NCBI RefSeq assembly: GCF_910592395.1
Contig: NC_088323.1
Location: forward strand, 7,566,001-7,630,000
DNA from: Lineus longissimus
Taxonomy: Eukaryota; Nemertea; Pilidiophora; Heteronemertea; Lineidae
Reading direction: 5' to 3'
Length of the DNA: 64,000 nt
This document shows positions 35,357 to 48,300 of this stretch, piece by piece (the stretch's first letter is position 1; each line of letters begins with the position of its first letter). The notes beneath the pieces are model-generated. The model saw only the letters and a program-made list of their open reading frames with translations. It did not search any database and was not told where the DNA came from. The translations under genes were made by a program, and so were the position numbers.

Positions 35357-35634
35357 CTATGGAGCGTATATGTCAGTGTCCGTAGCAGGACTAGTGTGTT
35401 GGCTTGTAGTCTCCGTATCACCAACAATCATAGCGCACTTAAGATCATGTTTCCATTGGTACTCCACCGCGCTGCACTCACACTGGTAAAATACCAAACA
35501 CAAGGAAACACACTCCAGAGGACTACGCGCCTTGTGTTGAACCCGCCTGCTCTTGTTGTTGATTATGAGTTTCATGTTGCGGTATCTTGTTTTGAAGAGG
35601 GTAGCCTCTATGACGCTATTTGTGATACATGGAA
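35357..35634 (-). CDS. Gene A exon 6: PAN/apple domain with stop
   Basis: 278 bases, phase-1 start after TTATTTCAG. RSPLECVSLCLVFYQCECSA, VEYQW and KCAM form the PAN pattern of spaced cysteines. A Thr/Ser-rich tail follows, then TAG. Very similar in layout to the last exon of gene B (CSAVEY shared). Confidence 0.85.
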
Positions 35635-38600
35635 CTGAAATAACAAAAAAACCCAGCAATTATGAGTGGTGTAATATTCTAAAATACCTGGATTTAGAAC
35701 GAACCGAACTTTATAGTGTAAATGAACTATGCGCAAACAAAGCCTCGTTTTGAATTCAGCAGTTGTGGTAAGGCAACCATAACCGCTTGGGTTGGTGCAA
35801 AATGTGAAAGCTGTCAAAATGAATTGTTTTTAAACCACATTGTCAAGTGGCTGTTCGAAGTTATACGCCGACGTCAGTCCGACATCATTCGACACGCGAA
35901 TGTCAGGTTGATTATGAAGAATGATGTCGGGCTAGCATTAGTCTTGCAAGATGTCAGCCCTAAAAATACACATATTTTGTCTCTATGTACCGTGTTCACA
36001 CAAAACCGCATCCTCTCCATGGTCGCACTTCTCTGTCTTCCATTCAAAATTCTTGCTAACTTCTACTTTCACTGCACAATTCTTGTTCCAATCAGATGCA
36101 GGCTCCCCCGATTTCCAGCGAGCTGTGTCGTTCAGTACCACCGCCCCCGTGTTGAACCAGAACCAGGTATAGACTCGGTCGAGGCCAAACCAGAAGCTGT
36201 CAGCTGTTGAACTGAAAAAAGACACTTCCACACTAAAAGGGTGAGAATTTAACGGGCGTATTATTTTGCGTGTATCGTGAATCACCACGATACGCGAAAA
36301 TAAAAATAGCCAAAATATATTTTATAAAAAAAATGAAATAAGAGTTTTCGTATATCATTTTTGAAAAATTTCCGGACTTTTTTGCGAATCGCGAAGATAT
36401 GGGAAGAATAGTGGCGTAATGATTAGAGCACTGGACTCATAATCAGGTGGTCGTGGGTTCGATTCTCGGTAGGTTCACCGCTGTTTCGTCTTTGTGTCCT
36501 TGAGAGCAAGGCACTTTACCCTACTTGCTTCTCTCCACCAAGGAGTAAATGGATACCTAGCGGGCAGAGTTGGCACACTAGGAATGTTAGTCCTGAGCGC
36601 CGTATAGCTGTAGCACGGATCTGTAATACTCCCAGAGAGAAGAGCTTGAACCACGAATGTACAATAGCTAGGGATAATAATGTGAAGTGCTTTGAGCGAC
36701 TGAAACCAGTTGGATTTAGCGCTATATATTTAAGACTCATAGTTATTTTAATAATATCAAAATATAATTGTTATCATATAGCAATAAAGTTGCTATTCTT
36801 ACGTGATATCTTCTTGCTATGCAAGTCATTGTTAGTTATCCTGATAAGATAAAGTGGTTATGCCCAGAATTACGGGTTAGTGTTAGGTTCAGGGTCACTG
36901 TGTGTTTGTTGGTTTTAGTACGTATGCACGATTTTCTAATAATTTGCAAATCGAGTAAGTCCCTTAATATTTCAAATGGACAGAGAGAGCAGATGAAGAT
37001 TGATATTTTAGATTTAACAAACCTTCAAAGTGATAACAAGACGTGCTACGAGACAAGAGAGGTGTACCGTTACTGTCGACAATTCCAAAAACCATGATGT
37101 TACCTTGAACTATCAAAGCTTGATACTCCATTGAAACATTTTCAAATTAGACATCAGACAGTTACACGTCTGTTAAAACAGAATAGCTGTATTCAAAGCA
37201 AAGTGCTGGAAACTTACCTAAACTATGACTGTGTCATATTTTGGAGACCATATTATCATGAGCATCGAAGTAATTATCCTCAAATGATAATTATAGCATT
37301 AAAAACGATAGAGAAACAGAATGGCTTGTCGCGAACCGATATTCGAGTTTATCGATACGCAAACATGTATTCAGTACATTTACGCAATTGGATATTTTCA
37401 AATACAATTGCAAATTGAAATCTTTAACGAACGATGTCGGGTGTTAACAAAACGATACCTACCCTATTCTCGTGATGATGTGTAGATTCTTGTCCTTGCT
37501 GTCTAACTTTGCCAGGTAACCACCATCATCTCCGCAGAATTTGGCTACTTTTTCATATTTCTCCTTTGAATTAGAAACTTTGAAACAACTTCCACTGTTG
37601 TTGGACGTATAGCCGCTTGGACATGCGCCTGCAAGATGGGATCGTAGTGATCGTGTACTGACTATATACTGGTCGTCCTCGTGAATACCGGTATCGGGTG
37701 CCATTTTGAAGAGGCCTCTTGGGGTGTCATATATTACATGTATTATAATTTGCTATTTATTCTCCATGAACAGTATCATTTAAATGTTATTGTATGCACA
37801 GGTCGTCACAGTCATTGGCTAAAGATCTGTAAGCCACACAAACGGTATTTCTAAAATTACCGCACATTTTTCCCAGTTACGCGAAATTCTGGGCAAAGCG
37901 ACTCTCAAAGATGATATTTTTCCAGATTGCAATGCAGCCGCTCTTGACATTCATTAGAATGCGCGCAGAATGTACACAATGATAATGTATTATTCGTTAA
38001 CTTACTTACAGTGAAAACTACTAACCTTGTGACGATTCCGCGATTTCGCATATATATCCATGTCTCTTATCACACTTGTCCGACTTCCACGCTGCATTGT
38101 GCAGATACGCACAGTACTCTTCATACTCCGTGGTTTCATTTTGAGAGAACCAATTGGTATATGTTGCCTCTGTGTTAGTCCCGAGCCAGGCCCATCTGGT
38201 CCGTGCTCCGATCCAAAACTTGTCGACTTTATCACTGAAGAAAAAACAGTACAGATTATGTTTTTCTTTGGAATAAAAGTTACCACACCCGTAAGAGAAA
38301 TTGCACTTACATCATACGCAAGAGACTGACCAGTCGACTTCAGGTCAGGTTTACGAGTAAACGATATCCGTTTAAATTGTAGCGTAGACATCATCCCACT
38401 ATAGAGCAAACAAAATTCACGTGAGTTAAGTTCGGAACTTTTGCGAATTGGTCACGCTCGCGAATACTATATCATGCTGCAAAAAATAATGATATTTTCC
38501 AAAGCAATCCATGACGTACCACGAGAATTTCATTGTTTGACGGGCTTGGATCGATCGTGGCTGTGAAAGCGTTCCTCGCTTATCAAGTCTTTGGAAAGTT

Positions 38601-40729
38601 CATGAGCGCGTTGGTCGTGCCAGTTTTACTAGAAAATGACTTCGATAAATGCATCAGCAGATTCGATGCTATCATGGCTCTTATCGGAGTGGGCTCGTTT
38701 CGCTAACGGTCAAACTTGGCCGTATGAGCTGATAAGGAGGTGGTTGGAAATAACTGGTCAACGAGAAAAACATTTGCACAAATCTATTATCTATGGAGCC
38801 CTTATAAGGACAGGTTTACGTTTTTAAAGCACATTCGACTCCTGATCATAAATTGATCATGAATGTGTCCATCCTCCGGCAATTAGGAAAGTTTTCTGCC
38901 CGAAATTTGTCCTGTTCAACAGAACCCTAATTCTATAAGCATTCATCAATGAATTATTTCTTCGCACATTCTTAGCATGTTGACTTAATCAGGTACAAAG
39001 AAGAGGAACACCATTGTTCTGTCGTCTCAAATTAAAGTTGCAATGGGATATTTTTCAGCATCTTATTTTTGACAAATCGCTTTACTTCCTGAACTAATTA
39101 ATTTTCTTACCATTTTTATTTTGGCAGACTACGAAACCTCACCTAATTTTGGTTTGACAATCATCGCGAATCAATGTTTTTCGTGGAACCGCACAAATAA
39201 AACAATCACATAACAAGAGTTCGGCGGTTTGGAGAACCACAAATCACGCCCAGCTTGTTTTGATCTTTCGTGGTCCAATGCAAATAGAGAGTTTTCGCAA
39301 ATCCAAAAGACGCCAAGATGAACGCCTATCTCATTGATCGCACTAATGATAACGATGTCAAACAATGGGATGGACGTCCACGTTGACGTTTTGGGGGCTT
39401 TGCAAAAACACCCTACACATAACAGCAATCTATACTTCATAATAGGTATGGTAAAATTCGCTTACCTAAACCAATTACTCGGGCGGCTCGTTATAAAATC
39501 TATCTTTTCCCTCGTGTCAAGAGCGGCTGGTTTTCCACCGAGGGACAAGCATGTACTCTCAACCTCCTGACCTTTGATTTTTGAGGAGGGCTTGTGTATG
39601 ACGTAGCAGAGCTTCACTCCCGCACTATCTGTGAAGATTTGGTTGTCGTCGCATGTGCGTTTGCCTGAAGAAAATGCAATTTCCCTCGTTCACACTTATT
39701 TAATTCGCTTTCATATCGAGAACAACGTCCTTTTGGGCCACTGTATACCTGCTGGATTTCTTCAAAGTTAGATTTTTCTTTTTCTTCCTTTTCTAAGATT
39801 GTTTTCGTCATTTCAATATAAACCATGCTTATGGGAAACTATGGTTACCAATTGACACTATTCTTGTTCGACAAGCAATCGCACATCGACGATACGTGGT
39901 GTAATAGTTACAGTGTTGCACATATAAATATCTTGAATTGATCTTAACCAAGCTCATTCATATCATTGATCAAATCAGTCATTATATGATACATTCACCT
40001 AGAAAGATTGATCATTGGCTTAAAGATTTCCATTGGCAATTTGTTGGGAACTTCCCAATTCCCAGCAGGCGAGGCTGGTCGACGGTCCTAATTAGAGATC
40101 AATAAAACAACGTAAAAAAAACTCTTAGCACAAATGCACATTCGCATCAAATTATATAACTGACTTTTCGTGGAAGGAATTTAATAGAAATGCCGTTTCT
40201 GGTAGTCAGGAATGAAAACAAAAGTTTGAAATTAGCAAGCAGCTTAGAAAAGTTTGTTCGCTTAGAAAAATTTTTAGAGATAGGTTGAATATGAATTTGT
40301 GAAATTAATCAAAAAGCAACATTTAACACTTGATTTCACAACACCTAATGCAGTGGTCGTGTTTTGGGCTGGTTTTCATTTTTCTTCATCTTACATGTAG
40401 GTGTCTTTTCTGTTCAAACCACTTTACTGTTCGTACGTGACATCAAATATACTCTTTTTATAAAAACCGGGACCTGATTGGAAGGTCAGAAAAGACCCAG
40501 GCCTGCGATTAGTGTATATAGGTGGATTTTTCCGCAACTAGTATAATATTAGCCACGGTCAAGAGATCAGGTGACCATCTGATGAAGCCAGCGTTTACCC
40601 TATACAATGTAGTGAGCTTGGAAGTGGTAGATATTCAGGTTTGACGGGTTTAAAAAAGTACTCACCACTGAGTACGTCCGTTATCCTAATCGCTAGAACA
40701 ATCAGCAAGCGGCAAACAAGACGATCCAT
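35357..40729 (-). CDS. Gene A: secreted CTLD-CTLD-PAN protein (6 exons, complete)
   Basis: Exons in order: 40666-40729, 39466-39664, 38026-38234, 37463-37628, 35991-36211, 35357-35634. They join in frame (phases 1,2,1,2,1) to 379 codons with the stop, predicting 378 residues: signal peptide, two C-type lectin-like domains each split by a phase-2 intron, and a C-terminal PAN/apple domain. Every junction has GT-AG. Neither CTLD has the EPN or QPD sugar motif and WND is replaced (WKSDKC, WKTEKC), so classical calcium-dependent sugar binding is unlikely and protein or other ligands are more plausible. It has the plan of gene B without the Ig array. Confidence 0.85.
35991..36211 (-). CDS. Gene A exon 5: second half of CTLD 2
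   Basis: 221 bases. FWFGLDRVYTWFWFNTGAVV, then RWKSGEPASDWNKNCAVKVE and FEWKTEKCDHG ... LCEH. The domain is complete; WKTEKC stands where WND would be in sugar-binding members. Acceptor TTTTTTCAG; phase-1 donor CACG|GTACAT. Confidence 0.85.
36406..36745 (+). repeat. tRNA-derived SINE in intron 4 of gene A
   Basis: Head with A-box-like GTGGCGTAATGATTAGAGCA, an anticodon-loop-like GGACTCATAATCAGG and B box GGGTTCGATTCTC, followed by a module around GAGCAAGGCACTTTACCC and GTAAATGGATACCT that is common to several invertebrate SINE families (recalled, not searched). It ends in GCGCTATATATTTAAG, a tail shared with the SINE pieces at 44342 and 61800. The anticodon-like CAT suggests a tRNA-Met source. 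Confidence 0.75.
37463..37628 (-). CDS. Gene A exon 4: first half of CTLD 2
   Basis: 166 bases. ACPSGYTSNNSGSCFKVSNS, then KFCGDDGGYLAKLDSKDKN: the opening Cys pair and the GG-L motif of a C-type lectin-like domain. Acceptor ATCTTGCAG, phase 1 start; donor GTAGGT, phase 2. Confidence 0.87.
38026..38234 (-). CDS. Gene A exon 3: second half of CTLD 1
   Basis: 209 bases. FWIGARTRWAWLGTN, YTNWFS, then YCAYLHNAAWKSDKCDKRHG and YICE: the WIG motif, the W-x-x-x-x-C loop and the final Cys of the domain. No EPN/QPD motif. Donor CAAG|GTTAGT, phase 1. Confidence 0.87.
39466..39664 (-). CDS. Gene A exon 2: first half of CTLD 1
   Basis: 199 bases. It encodes KRTCDDNQIFTDSAG, then KLCYVIHK and CLSLGGKPAALDTREKIDFI, the N-terminal half of a long-form C-type lectin-like domain with its extra Cys pair. 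It starts in phase 1 after TTCTTCAG and ends in phase 2 at GTAAGC. Confidence 0.85.
40666..40729 (-). CDS. Gene A exon 1: signal peptide
   Basis: ATG at 40729 opens MDRLVCRLLIVLAIRITDVL, a short basic start followed by a hydrophobic core, then Ser and a phase-1 donor AGTG|GTGAGT. This is a typical signal-peptide exon and is the reason for placing the gene start here. Confidence 0.8.
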
Positions 40730-42102
40730 ATTCAGCCGTCAATGTCGAAAATATCACAATAACTGAGTTCCTTTTCAAAATGATAAATGAAACAGCAGAG
40801 ACTAATTCTAGCAACGCGCAGAATTCGCATTAACATTTATTTCGAGGTACGGGGAACTAACAATCACAAACAAGTAGCCCCGGAACTATTTGAAATACTG
40901 CGGCCTACCTAGCCAAGATTGACAACCTGTACCAGTATCAATTAGTTCCATAATCCGATTAATATGACAACTAGCAGCTTGTTGTAATTAATTAGAGCAC
41001 TCGGGCGAAGTTTCCCGCGTCAGGAATTGTGCGTGCTAGATATAATGAATAATGTCCCCCCCCCCCCCACCGCTCCCCACAATCTAAGAGATGTATCAAA
41101 ATTGGAAAACGTCATAAGCACTTTCAGAAAATAGTCTAGACATAAAACAGATAGGTGTTCTCTAATTTTCAGGCTTACCCCTTTGAATCCCATATTCACG
41201 GATTAAGCGACCACTAACCATACAGGAACCTTTCGAGGACTGGTCTATTGTAGGGGAAACAATGGTACACAGAAACACTCACAGATATACACTGGTATTG
41301 GTGTAATAATCTGCCTACTTCTTTGACACTTTAAAGTGTTATGATAATATTTTAATTTTTTTCAGGTACGATCATCACTGTAGGCCATCCTGAGGCAATA
41401 TCGGCCGATTCAAGTAGGGGCGGATGAACCACGTCATCAAATATCCTCATTTGCGCAGGACTTCAAGACCTGCACAAACAGCAGCCTAACCCACTGCAAC
41501 TCTTGCCTCAATGCATCTCCCATAGCGCTGAAGGTGCTATCAACTCGAGGGATGTCCATTTTGAGTAACACACTTTGAGCAATCACTGCTTGTGTTTTTT
41601 GGACATCAACCCCTTTAGATAAATGAAGGCGCGCCAAATCACCTTGAAGTGTAGTAATTTCTATGACAAAAGTTCCACGCGAAGGGGATAAGCTTTAGTC
41701 ATGTTAAGTGTAGACACACCAACACGGTTAATTTTGTAAAACTATAAATTATATCATTTATAACTGGCCTATTTTATTTGTCGCACGCCATACGGCCAGG
41801 TTGTAAGCTACATTCGGTTGTACTGGTTCCACTAAGAGCACACAACTACAAGAAAAAATATGTTAGTAACTACTTGTTTCAAAACTCGTATTGCGCATTT
41901 CCCTAACGGTTACCCTAGTATAGGCACACGATCCCTCACCATGACAATCTCATGCGTTCCAAAACAGGCCCTTACTATCGGAATATACTCGCTGGCAATG
42001 CATTATTGAGTCTGTCATTTTCTATATCCAAAAATATTCGATGCCTTTTCCTGATAATTATCACTTCCGGGATCACTGCCAACACCAAATAGTCACTGAC
42101 AG
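40730..42102. other. Spacer between genes A and B
   Basis: Should hold the promoter of gene A and the 3' end of gene B. A run of 13 C lies at 41056-41068. AATAAA on the minus strand near 41771 is a possible distant poly(A) signal for gene B. A minus frame at 41437-41637 (66 codons) is moderately coding-like but unrecognised. No TATA box was seen upstream of 40729. Confidence 0.5.
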
Positions 42103-42359
42103 TTATTTTAGGAGAAGCAAATCCATGCCTGCTTGGGACTGCATCGCCGAATCGGTCACAGCTTTAACCATTGCGCATGCTTTGTTGCTGAAATTGTACT
42201 CTACAGCCGAGCAATCACATTGATGCAGGTTCAAACACGTGGTGACACAGTGTAGTACACTCCGGGAGGTATGGTAAATCCTTGTAACACTGGTACTCGC
42301 AAGCATTTTGTCCTTAAATCTTTCGTATTTGCGGCCGTAAACATCAATTGGACATTTGA
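42103..42359 (-). CDS. Gene B last exon: PAN/apple domain with stop
   Basis: 257 bases, phase-1 start after ATAATTTCAG. KCPIDVYGRKYERFKD, then RSVLHCVTTCLNLHQCDCSA, VEYNFSNKACAMVK. A short tail ends LLLLK and TAA. It shares CSAVEY and the Cys spacing with gene A exon 6. Confidence 0.85.
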
Positions 42360-45300
42360 CTGAAATTATGAATAAATATCACACGTTCATAACGGTGTCG
42401 AGGCCTTTGAACGACGAAGTATGGTTAACTGAGATATTGCCAACACCGACATCCGAAGAAAAAAACTATGGAAGTGTGTTGTAACTACGAATCGGAATTT
42501 GGCCTTTTTTGCGGAAGGAACCAACCTGCGGCACAGTCAGTAGACTGGCCTTAGTCGCCACTGCTGCATACAGAAGACATTAAAAGCATTGGAAACAGCA
42601 TTTACCGCTCAATTCAGAGGGGAGTAACCCACTGATACGACTGTCGCCGTGCATACAACTTGCTTTGTTCCAGATATACATTGTAATCAGAATGCATTCT
42701 CCACTCGTCGAAAGAAAAAAGGTATGTCATATATCATTTTGTAATAGGCACAGGTGCACTTACCATTTATGTTCAGAACACCGGACAGGACAGATGTATT
42801 ACTTGCATGACTCCGTCGCCATGCATTGCACCGGTACGACCCAGTATCACTTGTTGCGGCAGCCTTGGTGAACAAAGCACCTGATACACCTTCAGTGATC
42901 ATCTTGTTATCTTTATACCAATCCCAGTCGTTAGGGGTCGCTCCATGTGGTGAACTTTGGCACGATAACATAAGTGTCTTTCCATGGCTGAGTGTTGCAG
43001 TTCCACTAGAATCAACTACTGCACCATCGATACTGATCGATGGTGTACCCGGTACAACTGAAAGAAAATATTATTTCAAAACAGGGAAAAGACAAGTATA
43101 TGATGAAAACTCTGCTCCAAGTTTGAGAAGTTGGATCCTGATATCAGGTGATGAAAATATATTCCTCAGGACCCTTTGAGTCCCAAATGAATTCTGCAAA
43201 GGTACCCAAAAGCAAAACATTATTAGAAATACTTCTAGCACCGCTTTCAGTAGGCGCATGGTTAATTATTCTCATGCACACACCATTCAGCGTAAACGTC
43301 ATTCACCCATTACCATTATCGACCCCAAAATACCCCTAACTTCCCAACGACACCCTATGACCCCTAGCTAGGACATGACCCCCTGAGGCGACACCACTCT
43401 TGGATCATTCAGAAAACATCTAAAAAACAAACCGGTCGAAATCGAATAAATCAAGCGAACTCGAAGCCCGCAAAGCCACTTCCACGATAAGACCAGTGTC
43501 GCTGCGTTGTGATCAATGTGATCAAGGTGTGATCACGCCGGTAAATCCAGAATGAAGATGAGGTACATGTGTCATTTTCTTTGTATCGCTGTCTTGTCTG
43601 AATTAGCAACTCTAGCAACTTTTGCAACTGACCACCATGATTTTTAAAACAACAACATATCTATGGGGTTAGTTTGAATTGTTCAAACTTCGACAAGATC
43701 AATTAAAAATTCTTAAGATTTTAATCGGTTTCAAACACATGCGAATAACTAGAATGTACATACATGTCGACATGGATATATGAGAATCTTAGTGGGGCTT
43801 TTAACCAAGAAAGGCTTTTTTTTTAAATCCTCAAAAACATTAACTCACCGGTGACAGTTAATTTTAAAGCGTCTGATAAGACACTGGCGAATTGACCTTG
43901 AAAAGCTTGGCACTGATATGAAGAACCAGTATCACCATCCTCTACAGTCTTTCTATAAACAGCACTGGGGGCGTGCACTGTAATTGCTCTGTGATTCCTA
44001 TACCATTTCCACGAGACTGGAATTGGTCCGTTTGACCTCTTGTTGCAAGTCAATTTCAACACAGCTCCAATGTTGAGAGTGACTGCGGTTGTAGGCACCC
44101 CGCGTTCTGTTATATATGGCTTGTCTGGATCAACTGAAATGAAGTAAATGTTTAGTCGGCATGACCTTTCCTCTTTCTCCTCTTCTTCTTTTACCACAAG
44201 TAATTACGAACGGCGTACCCCTTTAATCAACCACGAGCACAAGATGGCATGTCAACCTCACTCGGGCGCGATTTGTATCGCTCTATGCACAGTTGGCGTT
44301 GAAATGTGCGCTTGCACCTTATGTATCAAACATGTCAAAGAATGATAATATTGAGTTCTTATATTATAGCGCTTTTCTGTTTTTTTCCCGTTTCCCTGTT
44401 CAAAGCTCTTGTCGGATATCTTATTATTACCCCGGTCTCCACAGAAATCAACTAGGGGTTTCAAGGGACAAACAAAAGGCGCTCACGTGAACTCGACCAG
44501 TATGGGAACCACGCAGTAACTCGGCCGGGAGTCAAACCCACGACCTTGATCATGAGACCGACCCTCTTCCTCTGCGCTAATATACATTGGACTGTTCGTC
44601 CTTTTCTATACATATGTGACTGCATGTGACTGGCTTCACTATATCAGTGGATGTATAGCTGATAAAAAAACGCCGCCCGACGACGACGATGGATTTACGA
44701 TCCATACCAAAGTAAGTATGCGTAGTTTTGGTCGAGTAATATCTCGAGACACTTTTAAAATCGATTACAAGCTAAAAAAACCTACCGTTTACGACTAATG
44801 TTAAGTTTTCTGAAGGACTGCTCCACTTAACTTCGCCAGCCAAGCACCAATACCTTCCAGCATCCCCGGACACCGCCGTCTTCGTGAATATGGCGCTGGA
44901 ATTACTGCCGCTAAGTTGGACACCATCTTTTACCCACATCCATTTTGTCGTGGTTACTCTTTTACCGCTACTCCCCTGACTGCACGTCAAAGTGAAATTC
45001 ATTCCTTCATTTATGGTCATGTTACTTCCTTCAACGATAAATGGCTTTGTGGTAGGATCTAAAAGAGTAAGATGAGCAGGGAAATCAGCAGGAAGCTATA
45101 TAATGAAATACCAACGGCACTATAATTTACAAGACTTAAAAGTACGACAAAATATGAATACAGAGTCAGAGTGGATGGCCTCATTGTTTTAAGTATTTTA
45201 AAGGGGTCTATTGGCAGGATCAAAATAGTTAGGTAATATTAAGTTATATGAAGTCACCGATAGAGACATTTCTTATGTTACACTACGTCACAATAGGCCA

Positions 45301-48300
45301 TTGTGGGGAATATAACTATCACTGCGTCAAACACAATCCAAGTCGGTAACTCGCTGTTCACACAAGTCACCTAAAGAACAGGCCTACGATTTTTAACCAT
45401 TGCGTCTATAGTCCCTCTTCTAACATGAGAGTATGAACTACACTGACCCCTGGATAAAAAACATTAATAAACACGCTGGTCCTTACTTAAGTTTACAGTT
45501 TACCTTAGGACTCAATACGGCCTTCACCATAGAAAACGCGCCAACACTGATCATGATACTGCTAATAACTGCTATAAGGTGACTGTCTATATGAGGATGT
45601 AAAACATAATTATTAGCTAACTGTTGCTGATAAATTCTCATTGTTGAAATCATGAGCCTACGTGTTAATGGAAACCCACATGAGTGTTTTAGATGATCTT
45701 TCGAACAAAAAAGGCGAGTGAATCTTTTAGAGCGATTGAGTTGTAATAAAGGCACCAAGTCGTCTCTCTCACAAAAGCTGCTCACCGCTGATTACCAGAA
45801 CTAAAGCATCGGAAAGGGGACTGGCCAAACCATATCGGAAAGCTCGGCATTGGACCATTTCACTTCCACTGCTGTTTCCGATTGCGATCCTTTTCTCAGG
45901 AGTTCTATATGAAGGGGAAACACCTCTATCATTCCGAGTGCCGTTCTCATACCACCACCACTTGTCTGGAATGGACCCGCCCGATCCTTTGACGCATGAC
46001 ACACTTATTTGTTCATGAATGTTGACTACCATTCTTGATGTTTTCAAACCGGTGGTATCGTCTACGACGAATGGCTTCTCTGGAGGCACTGAAATTTAAA
46101 AGAAACAACCAACTGAATCAACAGCGAACTTCAACATTGAATCATTTAACTACTTTTATTCAACTGACCGTGTGAACAGCCAGTTTACTTTTAAAGAGTT
46201 TGGGCAGGCAGCTGAAATAATACAGGGTAGAGACAAGGCACGTGCGATCCACTTCAGGGTACATGTTAAGGTCGAAAATCCCCATGATAATCTTATAAGT
46301 TTCTAAGATGTTATTTCAGTTTAATATTTAATTGCCTAAATGTACATTAAGTTAATTAAGAGCACAACTAAAGAATCATTCACATGAGTCTTTCAAAGGT
46401 TGTACGTCAATGTACATGTAAATACCCTAACTTAGAATATTATCAGGATATTTGACCTGGGCAGTCACTATGTTTCTTGATATGTATGTCGTCCTTGAGA
46501 AAACCAATAATACTGTCTCGTTGATAGTTAAAGCAATGCATTTACCCCAGAGAATCAAAATCCTGACCTCAAGCATTGTTATAACACGCGGTTCCGACTG
46601 AGTTCAATAATACTGTCTCGTTGATAGTTTAAGCAATGCATTTACCCCAGAGAATCAAAATCCTGACCTCAAGCATCTATACTATAATGCGCGTTGTGGC
46701 CGCTAAATAGGAGGCGATTTTTGTTTCAAAATTGGGCCTCGAAAATGCGTCGAATTCTTGCAACTTTTGGTTTCGTAGGTGTGGATCATAAGTAAGAGTG
46801 TCACTGAGGGTGTCATACGTCGAATATCTTGGTGGTTTTAGAATAAATAACAACTTTTCAGAGAGCACGTCGACTGGAGAGCTCCGCTCATTCTCAAAAG
46901 CATACACAAACTTCACGCATATTCTCCCTGCCACATCAGTATTAGCTTCCAGCACGTATGTAGTGCTACACAACCTGGTCCATGGTGCAGGGTATTAGCA
47001 GGGAGATTAATGATTAGCCTATTCTATTTTAGTTCTATTCGAGAAACAGTTATGCCAGGATGGACAAAATATGTACAGTGGCCAGCGCTTGCTCTTTGAT
47101 TTATTCTTTACTGACTGATGTTGTCAGTTTGAATTGTGTTCTGCATCTCTCCATGCACCTGGCTTTGATCCGACAGTGGCATTGGGTACGGGAGTGGGTA
47201 GGTGATATGCCTAATATGTGAGGGCCTTATGTGGAACAGGACCTGCTGTCACTGGTCTCAATGCATTGTGTAAAATAGCGTACTCCAATCAATCTTTTGG
47301 GGGTTGCATGTAGATAGCAGCAATAAGTCCCTAAATGCAGTTCATTGCGTGTTTAACCTTTAATTAAACTTCAGTAACGTTAGAAATTTAATGTAGTTCA
47401 ATCATCGTGCCCATTTAACTAATGTATATTACATTTCAACTTTGCCCGCTCCATGGGTATATGCTAGTTGTTATAACACGCGGTTCCGAGCACTGACCTA
47501 GTTTTCCTGTCCTGTCCATGTCCAAGCTTGGTTTCGTGCAACACGTATATAAGCTTAATTTGTCACCGGCACACACATGCACCAAGGGGTTGGCACTCAA
47601 ACTCACCCACAACTGTTATATCTAAAGCCTCAGACAAAGCACTCGCCATCTCATCTTCGATGACCTGGCACTGGTACGATCCGGCATCGCTGGCCACAGC
47701 TGACTTTGTAAACCACGTATCACCCGATGGGACGTCTGTTGCAACAGGTTTACCGTCCTTATAAAATTTCCATGATAGACCTCTTGGTGACCGTCCACCC
47801 TCTCCCTTGTCACATGTCAACATAATGCACATCCCTTGGCTTATCATTTCTGACGTCTTTATCTTGTCACTGATCATGATTCGTGGTTTATGAGGGACGA
47901 CTGAAATGATATCAAGAACATTTAGAAACTAACATCTGGCCCTTTATTAAAGGACGCTGCGGATTATCCTTTCAGTGTGTTTGTTTTTCTCCTGCTTCCT
48001 CATTAATAATTGTTTTCTAAAAGTGTTTATTGCGTTATTTTGCCGCTTACCTCGCAGGTTTACACAAGTTTATTTCAACTCGTCTTTTACACTGACACGC
48101 AATGTTAGATATTTTTAGTGAGCAACATTTTGAGCTCAAGTTGCGGGAAACCTTTCGCGCCTCCCGAGTGCATGCGAGGGCGGACTTCGATGGAACACCG
48201 CCAACATGCTGTATCGGAGTAGCTGAGAACAGCTCGATGCCGTCATGGTGCCGTTCCTCTCAGCGCAGCGTTTTACCAATGCATCGGTCCGCACAAATAT

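Noticed and set aside
36409-36480. Functional tRNA gene
   Set aside because: A and B boxes are present but the acceptor stem does not pair and a SINE body follows.
37900-38000. Further CTLD exon between gene A exons 3 and 4
   Set aside because: No lectin motif and no matching splice sites; the phases already join exon 3 to exon 4.
41437-41637. Minus-strand gene of 66 codons between A and B
   Set aside because: Slightly coding-like but no splice context, no domain and no start evidence; left as part of the spacer.
46677-46973. Additional exon of gene B
   Set aside because: Open minus frame of 98 codons, but no Ig cysteines or Trp and no phase-1 splice sites at its edges.
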